Program-made: the position numbers and the translations under genes
Shown: one piece after another, positions 1 through 8,285 of the stretch
Position numbering within the stretch: the stretch's first letter is position 1
Layout: the number at the start of each line of letters is the position of its first letter
The notes under the pieces: model-generated
Database searches by the model: none
Seen by the model: the letters and a program-made list of their open reading frames with translations, nothing else
What the model was told of the DNA's origin: nothing
Assembly (NCBI RefSeq): GCF_000971275.1
Contig: NZ_LAPV01000093.1
Span: 186,001-250,000, forward strand
Direction: 5' to 3'
DNA from: Devosia psychrophila
GTDB taxonomy: Bacteria; Pseudomonadota; Alphaproteobacteria; Rhizobiales; Devosiaceae
DNA: 64,000 nt

Positions 1-1021
1 GATCGATATAGTGCAGGGCGACTTGAGAGGCGCCGGTGCGCATGTTGGCCAGCGCCTGTCCCAGTCTGTCTTCGAACAGGGCCCTGTTTGCCAGGCGGGT
101 CATCGGATCATGAAATGCAAGGAATGAAGCTTGCGCTTTTGTGTCTTCCAACTGCGCTGAGGTTCGCTTCAGCCTTCTCAGCAGCAAGAACATCACAAGG
201 GCTACAAGCACAAGTCCGATGGTGATGGCGGGCATTGTCTGGCGGACCAGGTCGTAAGCGGGCTCTTCGGGTATCCATGTAAAAAAGCCAACGGAACGGC
301 CACGACCGTTCAATATGGGCGAGGATATCCGTTCGCCGTCGTCCGCTGCGTCTTCCTGAAACAGCAAGCCGGGAATTTCGTATCGCTGACTGATCTCCTG
401 TGCGACGGACTTGTTGATAAGCCGCACCGAAATGTGGAGAAATTCCGTCCCCGGAGCTTGGGAAACAGCGTCCGTGCTTGGAACGATTGGCCTGACGCTG
501 ACAATCGCGGGCACGCCATCAGCCAGAGCGACCAAGTCCTCCACGCCTAGCCCAGTGACTTCCGCCGTTGAGTCAGGGAGCCCGTCGGAGACCTTAGCCA
601 TCCGTGCTCGGAGATCTTCCACCAGTGGCCGAAGAGCACTCGCGTCATCGTAATAAAGCTCGTTGCCAACGAGCTTCCCCTCTGAAACGACGCGTACGGG
701 CAGATCGCGGGCATCCAGGAGGTAGACGCGGTCGTGGCCAAAATACTCGCTTATCCATTCGGCTAGATTCTCCGCGATCCAAGCCGGGTTCCCAGCTCTG
801 AGGTTAACGACGGAATCGTCCCAGATGGCGGAGCTGTCCTGCTCTATGGGCATCCGCTCCATAATATCGGTGAGACCGTGCTGAACCGCTCTCGCCTGGC
901 GAGCCATGGATCGATCGTCGATGCTTGAGGCTGCCCACCAACCGAACGATCCTAACACGGTCACCAAAACCGTAGCGAAGGCGAAGATCAGGTGGCTGAT
1001 TTGGCGGGATAGCGATGTCAT
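1..1021 (-). CDS. CHASE4-GGDEF signalling protein (3' end outside window)
   Basis: Read on the minus strand from an ATG at 1019-1021, the frame stays open to the left edge (340 codons). The N-terminus has one membrane segment (LIFAFATVLVTVLGSFGWW) and is followed by a periplasmic domain of about 220 residues with the pattern of CHASE4 sensors (AVQHGLTDIMERMP, SAIWDDSVVNL). A second membrane segment follows (AITIGLVLVALVMFLLLRR) and then the start of a GGDEF domain (FHDPMTRLANRALFEDRL). GGDEF proteins make cyclic di-GMP; an EAL domain often follows in this architecture but lies outside the window. The catalytic GGDEF motif itself is not reached, so activity cannot be judged. Topology suggests an inner-membrane protein sensing a periplasmic signal. 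Confidence 0.8.
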   Translation of the reverse strand, partial: MTSLSRQISHLIFAFATVLVTVLGSFGWWAASSIDDRSMARQARAVQHGLTDIMERMPIEQDSSAIWDDSVVNLRAGNPAWIAENLAEWISEYFGHDRVYLLDARDLPVRVVSEGKLVGNELYYDDASALRPLVEDLRARMAKVSDGLPDSTAEVTGLGVEDLVALADGVPAIVSVRPIVPSTDAVSQAPGTEFLHISVRLINKSVAQEISQRYEIPGLLFQEDAADDGERISSPILNGRGRSVGFFTWIPEEPAYDLVRQTMPAITIGLVLVALVMFLLLRRLKRTSAQLEDTKAQASFLAFHDPMTRLANRALFEDRLGQALANMRTGASQVALHYID

Positions 1022-1240
1022 TTCTTGCGCCTTGGGGGCAGGAACAGACCATTGACACTAGTGGTCAACCCCTAAGGAACCATGGAATGGAAGCGATAAT
1101 TTGCAATCGTGAAGTCTGAACCGTCCAAATCTGCTAATCGAACAACAGCAGCCGCCGGGCCATCAGCCGCTGAAAATCACACCACGGCGAGCTCCGCACG
1201 AGATGCCTGCTTCAGGTGTTGGACCGGCTCCGGTTGTTCC

Positions 1241-1876
1241 TCAGCCCGCCAGCACAATCCGCATCAGGTCGGCCGTGTTGCGGGCGCCGAGTTTTTCCAT
1301 GACGCGCGCCCGGTGCACTTCTATGGTGCGCGGGGAAATGCCCAGTTCGCGACCGGCTTCCTTGTTGGACTGACCGTTGGTGATCAGTTGCAAGACCTGG
1401 CGTTCACGCGGGGTCAGCTCGGAAAAACCCCGTAGTTCGACGGAGCGTCTGCCTGCTTGCGTAACGTCCAAATTCGCATCGAGACGCACAGCATCGCGCA
1501 GCACGCTGAGCAGATAGTCGGTGTCGATCGGCTTGGAGACGACATCGGTGGTGCCCAGCTTCATCGCCGTAACCGCTGACGAAATTTGCTGCGCGTCGGT
1601 CAGCATGATCACCGGGATGCCGACCCGCATCGCCTTGATGCGGCGCAACAGGCCCAGCCCGCTCTCGCCGCTGACCAGCATGTTGATAACGAAGGCGTCG
1701 GGCCGGCGGCGCTCGAGGTTCAGGAAAAACTGCTCGATATCGACCGAAAACGAGGTCTGGAAGCCCTCCAGGCGGAACAATACGCTCAGCGCCTCGCAGG
1801 TCGGCAAGTCACCATCGACGATATGAACCATCCGATCCCTATTGAGAAATGAATGGTAGTAGATCTCTTCGCTCAT
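1241..1876 (-). CDS. FixJ-family LuxR-type regulator with degenerate receiver
   Basis: A receiver-like domain (residues about 16-130) is followed by a C-terminal LuxR/GerE helix-turn-helix (LTPRERQVLQLITNGQSNKE, then SPRTIEVHRARVMEKLG). The layout and length (211 residues) match FixJ-type response regulators that bind DNA and activate transcription. The receiver is abnormal: the phosphoacceptor Asp expected in a TDxxMP-like strand is Asn (VINMLVSG, about residue 65), and the acidic cluster reads VDGD rather than VDDD. The conserved Thr and Lys (MLTDA, SKPID) remain. Regulation by phosphorylation is therefore doubtful. The ATG at 1874-1876 was chosen because GAGGGG lies about 9 nt upstream; an upstream in-frame TTG at 1904-1906 lacks an obvious ribosome site, and a later ATG at 1829-1831 is possible. 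The divergent region upstream carries an inverted repeat. Confidence 0.85.
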   Translation of the reverse strand: MSEEIYYHSFLNRDRMVHIVDGDLPTCEALSVLFRLEGFQTSFSVDIEQFFLNLERRRPDAFVINMLVSGESGLGLLRRIKAMRVGIPVIMLTDAQQISSAVTAMKLGTTDVVSKPIDTDYLLSVLRDAVRLDANLDVTQAGRRSVELRGFSELTPRERQVLQLITNGQSNKEAGRELGISPRTIEVHRARVMEKLGARNTADLMRIVLAG

Positions 1877-2022
1877 TTTGCCCGTCCCCTCGGCAAGTTC
1901 GCTCAAGTCAAACTACTCGCGCGATGGCCGAGATACTTGCAATGCAATCACTGCGTCAAGGACTCGGGAACCATCGCGAGGATAGTCTGCACTAAGTGTT
2001 CCTGCCGTCCGATACGGAAAAC

Positions 2023-2044
2023 ACGTAGGATGAACCACCTACGT
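2023..2044. promoter_or_regulatory. Inverted repeat ACGTAGG-N8-CCTACGT
   Basis: Perfect 7-bp arms (2023-2029 and 2038-2044) around an 8-nt spacer lie between the 3' end of mscL and the 5' end of the FixJ-like regulator. Read on the minus strand the second arm is followed by GTTTT, so it could be a weak terminator for mscL. It could equally be an operator about 150 bp upstream of the regulator gene. The sequence alone does not decide. Confidence 0.4.
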
Positions 2045-2106
2045 AATAGGAGTAATTACCCATCACCTGGTTGTCAACGGATTTTCATCCTAACGTATTT
2101 GGGTAT

Positions 2107-2544
2107 TTATACGCGGGGATTGGCGCGCATTGCATCGCGGATTTCGGTGAGCAGTACTTCCTCCCTGCTGGGCGCTGGCGTGGTGGCGACGGGTTCGGCA
2201 GCGGCCTGGCGCTTCAGGCGATTGATGCCCTTGACCACCATGAACAGCACGAAGGCGATGATGGCGAACTTGACCACCGCATTGATGAACAGGCCGATAT
2301 TGAGCGTTGCGACGCCAGCAGCCTTGGCCGCGGCAGTCGAAGGAACTGCGATGTTGTCGGGATTGGACAGCACCACGAATAGGTTGGAAAAATCGATGCC
2401 ACCAATGATAAGCCCAATCAGCGGCATGAACACGTCATCGACAATGGACGACACGATAGCGCCGAAAGCGGCACCAATGATCACGCCGATAGCCAAATCG
2501 ATCATGTTGCCCTTGATGGCAAAATCCCTGAATTCCTTGAACAT
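2107..2544 (-). CDS. mscL: Large-conductance mechanosensitive channel MscL
   Basis: MscL forms a homopentameric inner-membrane channel that opens under high membrane tension and releases solutes during hypo-osmotic shock. The 145-residue protein has the family N-terminus (FKEFRDFAIKGNMIDLAIGV), the pore helix IIGAAFGAIVSSIVDDVFMP, a periplasmic loop, a second membrane helix (FAIIAFVLFMVVKGINRL) and a charged cytoplasmic tail ending LLTEIRDAM. The length is normal for the family. The ATG at 2542-2544 is preceded by AAGGGGG at suitable spacing. It appears to be a single-gene unit: the neighbour downstream on the same strand is about 230 nt away, and the upstream neighbour is divergent. Confidence 0.97.
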   Translation of the reverse strand: MFKEFRDFAIKGNMIDLAIGVIIGAAFGAIVSSIVDDVFMPLIGLIIGGIDFSNLFVVLSNPDNIAVPSTAAAKAAGVATLNIGLFINAVVKFAIIAFVLFMVVKGINRLKRQAAAEPVATTPAPSREEVLLTEIRDAMRANPRV

Positions 2545-2635
2545 AGTCTAGCCCCCTTGTTTAATATCCACCCCTTCCCCGGGTGTCCATGCGACCTGCG
2601 GGGTTCAAGAAAACCTTACCCGGAAGGCAATTGCA

Positions 2636-4339
2636 ATGGGCCGAGAGTCGGTCTTGCGCAGCTTTGTCGCGGGGCCGATAGTCCCGGCGCCACCCCAAGG
2701 GAGCAGGATGCCCGAAATGCCCGCGCCAACGCCTGACGTCGCCGCCAACCTGTGGCAGGCGATCGACCATATCCCCCAGGGTATTGCGGTGTTCGATGCC
2801 GGCTTGCGCCTCGTCACGTCCAACAGCCGCTACAACGTGATGCTGGCTTTGCCTGACGAGCTAATCAAGCGCGGTACGCCGCTGTTCGATATCGCCCTGT
2901 TCCTCGGCGATCGCGGCGATTTTGGCCCCGGCGATGCGGCCCGGCTGGCCATCGAGCGCATCAACATTCTAACCGCCGCACCCACCACCGTGACCCAACG
3001 GCTCGGCAATGCCGGACAAACACTGGAATTTCATTCGAGCCGGTTGCCCGATGGTGGACTGGTGATCAGTTTTTCCGATGTGACGGCCCGCGTGCGAGCC
3101 GAGAAAGCGCTGGAGGGCGTCAACCAGTCGCTGGAAGAGCGGGTGCAGGAGCGCACCGCCGCATTGACCCGGGTCAATGCCGAGCTGGAAAGCGCTCGCG
3201 CCAAGGCCGATGCCGCCAATCACGACAAGACGCGGTTTCTCGCAGCCGCCAGCCACGACCTGCTGCAGCCGCTCAATGCCGCACGGCTCTATACATCAAC
3301 ACTGATCGAGCGTGCGAAATCGACCGGATTGGCTGATTTGGCCAATTCCATCGAAGCCTCGCTCACCGCCGTCGAGGACATCATGGGCGCGCTGCTCGAC
3401 ATTTCCCGCATCGACAGCGGCGCGCTGAAACCCATTCCGGGGCCGGTGGCTGGGCGTGATATTCTCAAGAAGATCGAGGTGGAATTCGGCCCGATGGCGC
3501 GCGAGCGCAATATTTCGCTGCGCATCGTCGCCACCGATGCGACGGTGATGGTGGACCGGGCGCTGGTGGGTCGCATCGTTCAGAACCTTGTCTCCAACGC
3601 CATCAAATATACCGCGCCGGGCGGTAAGGTGCTGGTCGGCCTGCGCAAACGCGGCAACCGCATGCGGCTCGATGTGATCGATACCGGCATCGGCTTCAAC
3701 AAGGACCAGCACCGCCTGTTGTTCGCCGAGTTTTCCCGTCTGGAACGCGGCGCCCGCATGGCGCAGGGCCTTGGTCTCGGCCTGTCCATCGTGCAACGGC
3801 TGGTGACAGCGCTAGGCCTGACGCTGGAACTGGATAGCCACGAGGGCCGCGGTTCGCGTTTTTCGCTGTTCCTGCCGGCGACACGAGGCATTCGCGCCGC
3901 GGCCGAAACCAACGTGGCGCAGCCGGAAATCAGCTTTGGCATGCAGGGGCTGAAAATCCTCTGCGTCGATAATGAAGCGGCCATCATCGAGGCGATGGAG
4001 GGCCTGTTGCGGCACTGGGGCTGCGATGTGCGCAGCGCGCTATCGCTCAAGCAGATCGACCGCGAACGGCTGCTCGAAGGCTGGTATCCTGACCTGGTGC
4101 TGATGGACTATCATCTCGACCAGACCTCGGGCCTCGATGCCATCGAATGGCTACGGCACAATCTGGGCGGTCACCTGCCGGCAGCGCTGGTGACCGCCGA
4201 TCGCAGCCCGGCGGTGCGGGCGCTGGCCGAGGAGCGCGGGATAGCTGTGGTCACCAAGCCGGTGAAACCTGCAGCTTTGCGGGCGGCGATTAGTGGACTG
4301 GCGAACCAGAGTCGAAGCCCTGCGAAGCGGGTGGGATAA
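2636..4339 (+). CDS. PAS hybrid histidine kinase/response regulator
   Basis: This 567-residue cytoplasmic protein has a PAS domain (about 35-150, QGIAVFDAGLRLVTSNSRYN), a coiled coil (VNQSLEERVQERTAAL), a HisKA domain with the phosphorylated His near residue 207 (AAASHDLLQPLNAARL), a HATPase domain (N box VSNAIKYTAPGG, G boxes DTGIGF and GLGLGLSI) and a C-terminal receiver with Asp near 491 (LVLMDYHLD). No membrane segment is visible. The HDLLQPLNAARL box is characteristic of hybrid kinases that usually work with NarL- or FixJ-like regulators; candidates nearby are the divergent 1241-1876 gene and 14592-15263, but pairing is inference. GGAAGG lies 8 nt before the ATG at 2636. An ATG at 2708 with AAGGGAG upstream is a good alternative and would drop a low-complexity 24-residue extension. 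Confidence 0.9.
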   Translation: MGRESVLRSFVAGPIVPAPPQGSRMPEMPAPTPDVAANLWQAIDHIPQGIAVFDAGLRLVTSNSRYNVMLALPDELIKRGTPLFDIALFLGDRGDFGPGDAARLAIERINILTAAPTTVTQRLGNAGQTLEFHSSRLPDGGLVISFSDVTARVRAEKALEGVNQSLEERVQERTAALTRVNAELESARAKADAANHDKTRFLAAASHDLLQPLNAARLYTSTLIERAKSTGLADLANSIEASLTAVEDIMGALLDISRIDSGALKPIPGPVAGRDILKKIEVEFGPMARERNISLRIVATDATVMVDRALVGRIVQNLVSNAIKYTAPGGKVLVGLRKRGNRMRLDVIDTGIGFNKDQHRLLFAEFSRLERGARMAQGLGLGLSIVQRLVTALGLTLELDSHEGRGSRFSLFLPATRGIRAAAETNVAQPEISFGMQGLKILCVDNEAAIIEAMEGLLRHWGCDVRSALSLKQIDRERLLEGWYPDLVLMDYHLDQTSGLDAIEWLRHNLGGHLPAALVTADRSPAVRALAEERGIAVVTKPVKPAALRAAISGLANQSRSPAKRVG

Positions 4340-4385
4340 AGAGCAGGACGAATGGGTACTGCTAGGGAGCCTCTGTGCCTCCCAT

Positions 4386-4500
4386 CACCCCACCCTCATT
4401 CCCTCCCCATTCAGGGAGGGAGGCGCAGGTACGACCGTCCGTGTTCATCGTCTCCCTCCCCCTTGTGGGGAGGGATCAAGGGTGGGGGTGGTTTGGCCCC
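4386..4500. repeat. Dispersed palindromic repeat, copy 1
   Basis: Two palindromic modules with CCCTCCCC and GGGGAGGG arms (around 4410-4431 and 4454-4474) lie between outward CACCCTCATT and AAGGGTGGGGGT flanks. The copy fills most of the 194-nt gap between the convergent hybrid kinase and P-loop kinase genes, where it could also act as a bidirectional terminator. Confidence 0.8.
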
Positions 4501-4533
4501 AATTTTCAGACGGCTCGGCAGCGGATATTCTTC

Positions 4534-5208
4534 CTACCCAAACACATCCATTGAAATCACCACATCCGCCCGATCCTGCGACAAACACACCAGATCATAA
4601 TTCGGCAGATCATTGCGCTCGATATGCGCGCGATTACGTTCCTCGGTGAACAGCCCTTCCTCACCATGCCGCTTCATCAGTCGCGCCTGCACCACGTCGC
4701 GGGGCACGTCGATGAACACGCTATAATCCAGGAGCGGCTTCACCCCGGCCCAGGGGCCCTCGGTCAGCAGCAGGTAGTTGCCCTCGACGATCAGGATGCG
4801 CGCTTCGGGCTGCACGGTGAAGGCATTCTCGACCGTATCCTCGATCTTACGCGAATAGCCGGGACCGCTGACTGGGCCGGTGGCGAGTTTCAGATGATGC
4901 AAGAAGCTGACGAAATCGGCGCCCTCGAAGGTATGTGGCGCGCCTTTATAGTCCACCTGCCCCATGGCTTCGAGCTTGGCGTGCTTCATATGAAAGCCAT
5001 CCATCGGCACCAGCGCGGCAATGCCCGGATGGGTAGTATCGAGCGTCGTGACCAATTCGGCGGCGAGTGTCGACTTGCCGGTACCCGGACCACCAGCGAG
5101 GCCGATGGCGATGCGCTGGCCATGCGCCTTGCTGGCGAGGTCGAGGATATGCGGCACCAGCCGCGACAGGGCCTGTTGTGGCGTCAGCTTGAGCTGGACG
5201 GGAGCCAT
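4534..5208 (-). CDS. Nucleoside/nucleotide kinase family P-loop protein
   Basis: A 224-residue P-loop kinase of the uridine kinase/phosphoribulokinase-like superfamily. The Walker A motif GGPGTGKST lies near residue 39, a substrate loop VPMDGFHMKH near 87, and a Walker B-like strand ILIVEGNYLLL near 155; RLMKRHGEEG resembles the lid. Homologues are annotated as nucleoside/nucleotide kinases or as sugar-transport-associated kinases such as FrcK; the actual phosphate acceptor cannot be read from sequence. The start overlaps the stop of the upstream membrane-protein gene by one base (TGATG), so the two are probably translationally coupled. No sugar transporter is adjacent. Confidence 0.8.
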   Translation of the reverse strand: MAPVQLKLTPQQALSRLVPHILDLASKAHGQRIAIGLAGGPGTGKSTLAAELVTTLDTTHPGIAALVPMDGFHMKHAKLEAMGQVDYKGAPHTFEGADFVSFLHHLKLATGPVSGPGYSRKIEDTVENAFTVQPEARILIVEGNYLLLTEGPWAGVKPLLDYSVFIDVPRDVVQARLMKRHGEEGLFTEERNRAHIERNDLPNYDLVCLSQDRADVVISMDVFG

Positions 5209-5507
5209 CAGCGTGCCTTGGCGAGCCGGATCAGAAACCAGATCGGCACCACCAGAACCGCGCCGGTCAGGATATAGGCCCCGATATTGCGGAACACGCC
5301 AAAGCCGTCGCGCATTGCATCACGGAACAGATTGATGGCGCCATCGACCACATCCAGCGGACGCACGCCGAACACGCTCATCAGGAAGCCAACCACCAGC
5401 GACAATAACAACAGGCGGACAATGACGCCGCCGGGGCTGCCGCCAAAAAACCGCTCGATGCCGCTGCGGCGGCGCGGCGTGGTTTCGCTGGGATATTGAT
5501 CGCTCAT
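5208..5507 (-). CDS. Small membrane protein, DUF6460-like
   Basis: A 99-residue protein with two hydrophobic segments: VIVRLLLLSLVVGFLMSVFG (about 28-47) and AYILTGAVLVVPIWFLIRLA (about 77-96). The N-terminus is charged (TTPRRRSGIERFFGGSPGG). The pattern resembles the DUF6460 family of small Hyphomicrobiales membrane proteins; that name is from memory and the function is unknown. It is the first gene of a two-gene unit with the P-loop kinase, overlapping it by one base. The upstream gap to the Lhr helicase gene holds a dispersed repeat. Confidence 0.7.
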   Translation of the reverse strand: MSDQYPSETTPRRRSGIERFFGGSPGGVIVRLLLLSLVVGFLMSVFGVRPLDVVDGAINLFRDAMRDGFGVFRNIGAYILTGAVLVVPIWFLIRLAKAR

Positions 5508-5650
5508 CAGTGTTCTCCGCCGCCCTGTCGTGAAGTTGGGTGATCATATAGGCTGTTTTATGATTTGCAGAAGATGTGAGTTGCCTAGTTTGTGGTCTGC
5601 CGGAATGCTGCAGTGCTTCCAGCGGTTCCAGTTGTTTACGGCGCCAGTTT

Positions 5651-5755
5651 TCATCCCTCCCTCCCTCTTGAGGGGAGGGCCTGGGAGGGGGTCGCTTCGT
5701 GCACCACTGACCGACCCCCACCCTCATTCCCTCCCCTCAAGGGGGAGGGAAGCGA
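5651..5755. repeat. Dispersed palindromic repeat, copy 2
   Basis: The first module (CCCTCCCTC, TTGAGGGGAGGG) is followed by GGGAGGGGGTCG, and the inverted module ends CTCAAGGGGGAGGG. It is read through in frame by an upstream extension of the helicase gene, which explains the proline/glycine-rich false N-terminus if that gene is started too early (5592). Confidence 0.8.
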
Positions 5756-5798
5756 AGGAGCCGAACCGCTGTGGCCAATCGGCAAACTGGGTCCACCC

Positions 5799-8285
5799 GT
5801 GACTACCCTCCCCCGCGTCATCACCGACTGGTTCGCCCGCAAGGGGTGGGCGCCTCGACAGCATCAGCTCGACGTGCTGGAAAGCTGGCAGGCCGGGGCT
5901 TCGGCGCTGCTGATCGCCCCAACGGGCGCGGGTAAGACGCTGGCGGGCTTTCTCCCGACGCTGGTCGATCTCGCGGATGGCAAGTTCGAAGGCCTGCATA
6001 CGCTCTATATTTCCCCACTCAAGGCGCTGGCGGTGGATGTGCAGCGCAACCTCAATGCGCCGATTTTCGAGATGGGCCTGAAGATCAGCGCCGAGACCCG
6101 CACTGGCGATACCCCTGCCAGCAAACGTGCGCGGCAGCGGGCGAAGCCGCCGCATATCCTGCTGACGACGCCGGAACAGCTAGCGCTGCTGATCAGTCAT
6201 CCGCATGCCGAGCTGTTCTTCGGCTCCCTCAAGCGGATCGTGCTGGACGAATTGCATGCGCTGGTGACGTCGAAGCGTGGCGAGTTGCTGTCGCTGGCGC
6301 TGGCACGGATCGCCAAGCTAGCGCCGGGCCTGCAGATCACCGCGCTGAGTGCCACGGTGGCGCGGCCGGACCTGATGCGGGACTGGATCGCCCAGCCAGT
6401 GCCGGGGCGGGAAACCCATTTGCTGACATCGTCGGGCGGGGCGCCGCCGGTGCTGGAAATCCTCGAAACTCAGCAGCGCCTGCCGTGGGCCGGGCATTCG
6501 GCCAATTATGCCCATCAAGACCTCTATGAGGTGATCAAGCAGCACAAGACGACGCTGCTGTTCGTCAACACGAGATCACAGGCCGAAATGCTGTTCCAGG
6601 GTCTGTGGGCGGTCAATGACGACATGCTGCCGATCGCTTTGCACCATGGCTCGCTCTCGGTGGAGCAGCGGCGCAAGGTCGAGAATGCCATGGTGTCGGG
6701 ACAGCTCAAGGCTGTGGTCTGCACTTCGACGCTCGATCTCGGCATCGACTGGGGCGATGTCGACCTCGTGGTGCAGGTCGGGGCGCCCAAGGGGTCCTCG
6801 CGCATGCTGCAGCGCATCGGTCGCGCCAATCACCGGCTCGATGAGCCGTCCAAAGCGATGCTGGTGCCGTCCAATCGGTTCGAGGTGCTGGAATGCGAGG
6901 CGGCGCTTGAGGCGGTCGCCGAGAACCACCAGGATAGCGAAGACCCGGTCAATGGTGGCTATGACGTGCTGGCGCAGCATGTGCTGGGCATGGCCTGCGC
7001 GGCGCCGTTTGCCGCCGATGACCTCTATGACGAAGTACGGCTCGCATGGCCCTATCGCGACCTGCCGCGCAAACAGTTCGACAGGGTGGTGGAATTGGTT
7101 GCCACCGGTGGTTATGCGCTACAGGCTTATGAGCGCTATGCGCGGCTGAAGCTGACCGAGAAAGGGCTGTGGCGCGTCGCCAATCCCCAGGTGGCACAAC
7201 AATACCGGCTCAATATCGGCACCATCATCGAGGAGCCGATGGTGCGGGTGCGGCTGATCCGAACGCGGGGGCTCAAGAAGGGCGTGCAGAGCCCGGTGGG
7301 CGCTGGCGGGCGCGTGCTGGGCGAAATGGAAGAGTATTTCTTCGGCACGCTGCTGGTCGGCGACACCTTCATTTTCGGCGGTGAGATCGTCGCTTTCGAG
7401 GGCCTCAAGGACAATGAGGCGTATGTGTCGCGCGCACAGTCGGCCAATCCGAAAATCCCGAGCTATATGGGCGGGCGGTTTCCGCTCTCGACTTACCTCG
7501 CCGACCGGGTGCGGCTGATCCTCGACAGTCCCGACGATTGGGGCAAGCTGCCCGATCAGGTCAGCGACTGGCTGCGATTGCAACGCGACGTCTCGGTGCT
7601 GCCCAAGCGCGATAGCCTGTTGGTCGAGACGTTTCCGCGCGGCACGCTGAACTACATGGTCTGCTACCCGTTCGAGGGCCGGCTGGCGCACCAGACGCTG
7701 GGCATGCTGCTGACCAGGCGGCTGGAGCGGTCCCGCGCGCGGCCGCTGGGTTTTGTGGCGTCGGAATATACGCTGGCCATCTGGGGGCTGGGCGATCTGT
7801 CGGGGCTGATCCGCACTGCTCGGCTGTCGCTGGACGAGTTGTTTTCCGAGGACATGCTGGGCGACGATCTGGAGGACTGGCTCGACGAGTCAGCGCTGAT
7901 GAAGCGGACCTTCCGCAACTGCGCCATCATCTCGGGGCTGATCGAGCGACGGCATCCGGGCAAGGAAAAAACCGGGCGGCAGATCACCATGTCGTCGGAC
8001 CTGATCTATGACGTGTTGTATCAGCACGAGCCGGACCACATCCTGATCCAGGCGACGCGCCGTGATGCGGCGCGCGGGCTGCTCGATATCGAGCGCCTCG
8101 GCGACATGCTGCGCCGCATTCGCAGCCACATCGTGCATAAGCCGCTGCAGCGCGTTTCACCTCTAGCCGTTCCCATCCTGCTCGATATCGGTCGCGAGCC
8201 GATTTTTGGCGAAGGCCGCGAATCTGCTATGTCGGACGCTGCCGATGAATTGATGCGGGAAGCTCTTGGGTCAGACCCTATATAA
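5799..8285 (+). CDS. Lhr-type DEXH helicase, ligase-associated
   Basis: A superfamily 2 helicase of 828 residues. It has Walker A APTGAGKT, a DELH-type Walker B (VLDELHAL), motif III SATV, and motif VI QRIGRANHR, followed by the long C-terminal region typical of Lhr-like proteins named ligase-associated DNA damage response DEXH box helicases. These act with PdeM, and elsewhere with an ATP-dependent ligase and an exonuclease, in DNA repair. Here only pdeM follows, overlapping by 20 bases. The GTG at 5799 was chosen: the frame continues upstream to 5592, but that part is translated dispersed repeat. The ribosome site before the GTG is weak, so the exact start is uncertain. Confidence 0.92.
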   Translation: MTTLPRVITDWFARKGWAPRQHQLDVLESWQAGASALLIAPTGAGKTLAGFLPTLVDLADGKFEGLHTLYISPLKALAVDVQRNLNAPIFEMGLKISAETRTGDTPASKRARQRAKPPHILLTTPEQLALLISHPHAELFFGSLKRIVLDELHALVTSKRGELLSLALARIAKLAPGLQITALSATVARPDLMRDWIAQPVPGRETHLLTSSGGAPPVLEILETQQRLPWAGHSANYAHQDLYEVIKQHKTTLLFVNTRSQAEMLFQGLWAVNDDMLPIALHHGSLSVEQRRKVENAMVSGQLKAVVCTSTLDLGIDWGDVDLVVQVGAPKGSSRMLQRIGRANHRLDEPSKAMLVPSNRFEVLECEAALEAVAENHQDSEDPVNGGYDVLAQHVLGMACAAPFAADDLYDEVRLAWPYRDLPRKQFDRVVELVATGGYALQAYERYARLKLTEKGLWRVANPQVAQQYRLNIGTIIEEPMVRVRLIRTRGLKKGVQSPVGAGGRVLGEMEEYFFGTLLVGDTFIFGGEIVAFEGLKDNEAYVSRAQSANPKIPSYMGGRFPLSTYLADRVRLILDSPDDWGKLPDQVSDWLRLQRDVSVLPKRDSLLVETFPRGTLNYMVCYPFEGRLAHQTLGMLLTRRLERSRARPLGFVASEYTLAIWGLGDLSGLIRTARLSLDELFSEDMLGDDLEDWLDESALMKRTFRNCAIISGLIERRHPGKEKTGRQITMSSDLIYDVLYQHEPDHILIQATRRDAARGLLDIERLGDMLRRIRSHIVHKPLQRVSPLAVPILLDIGREPIFGEGRESAMSDAADELMREALGSDPI

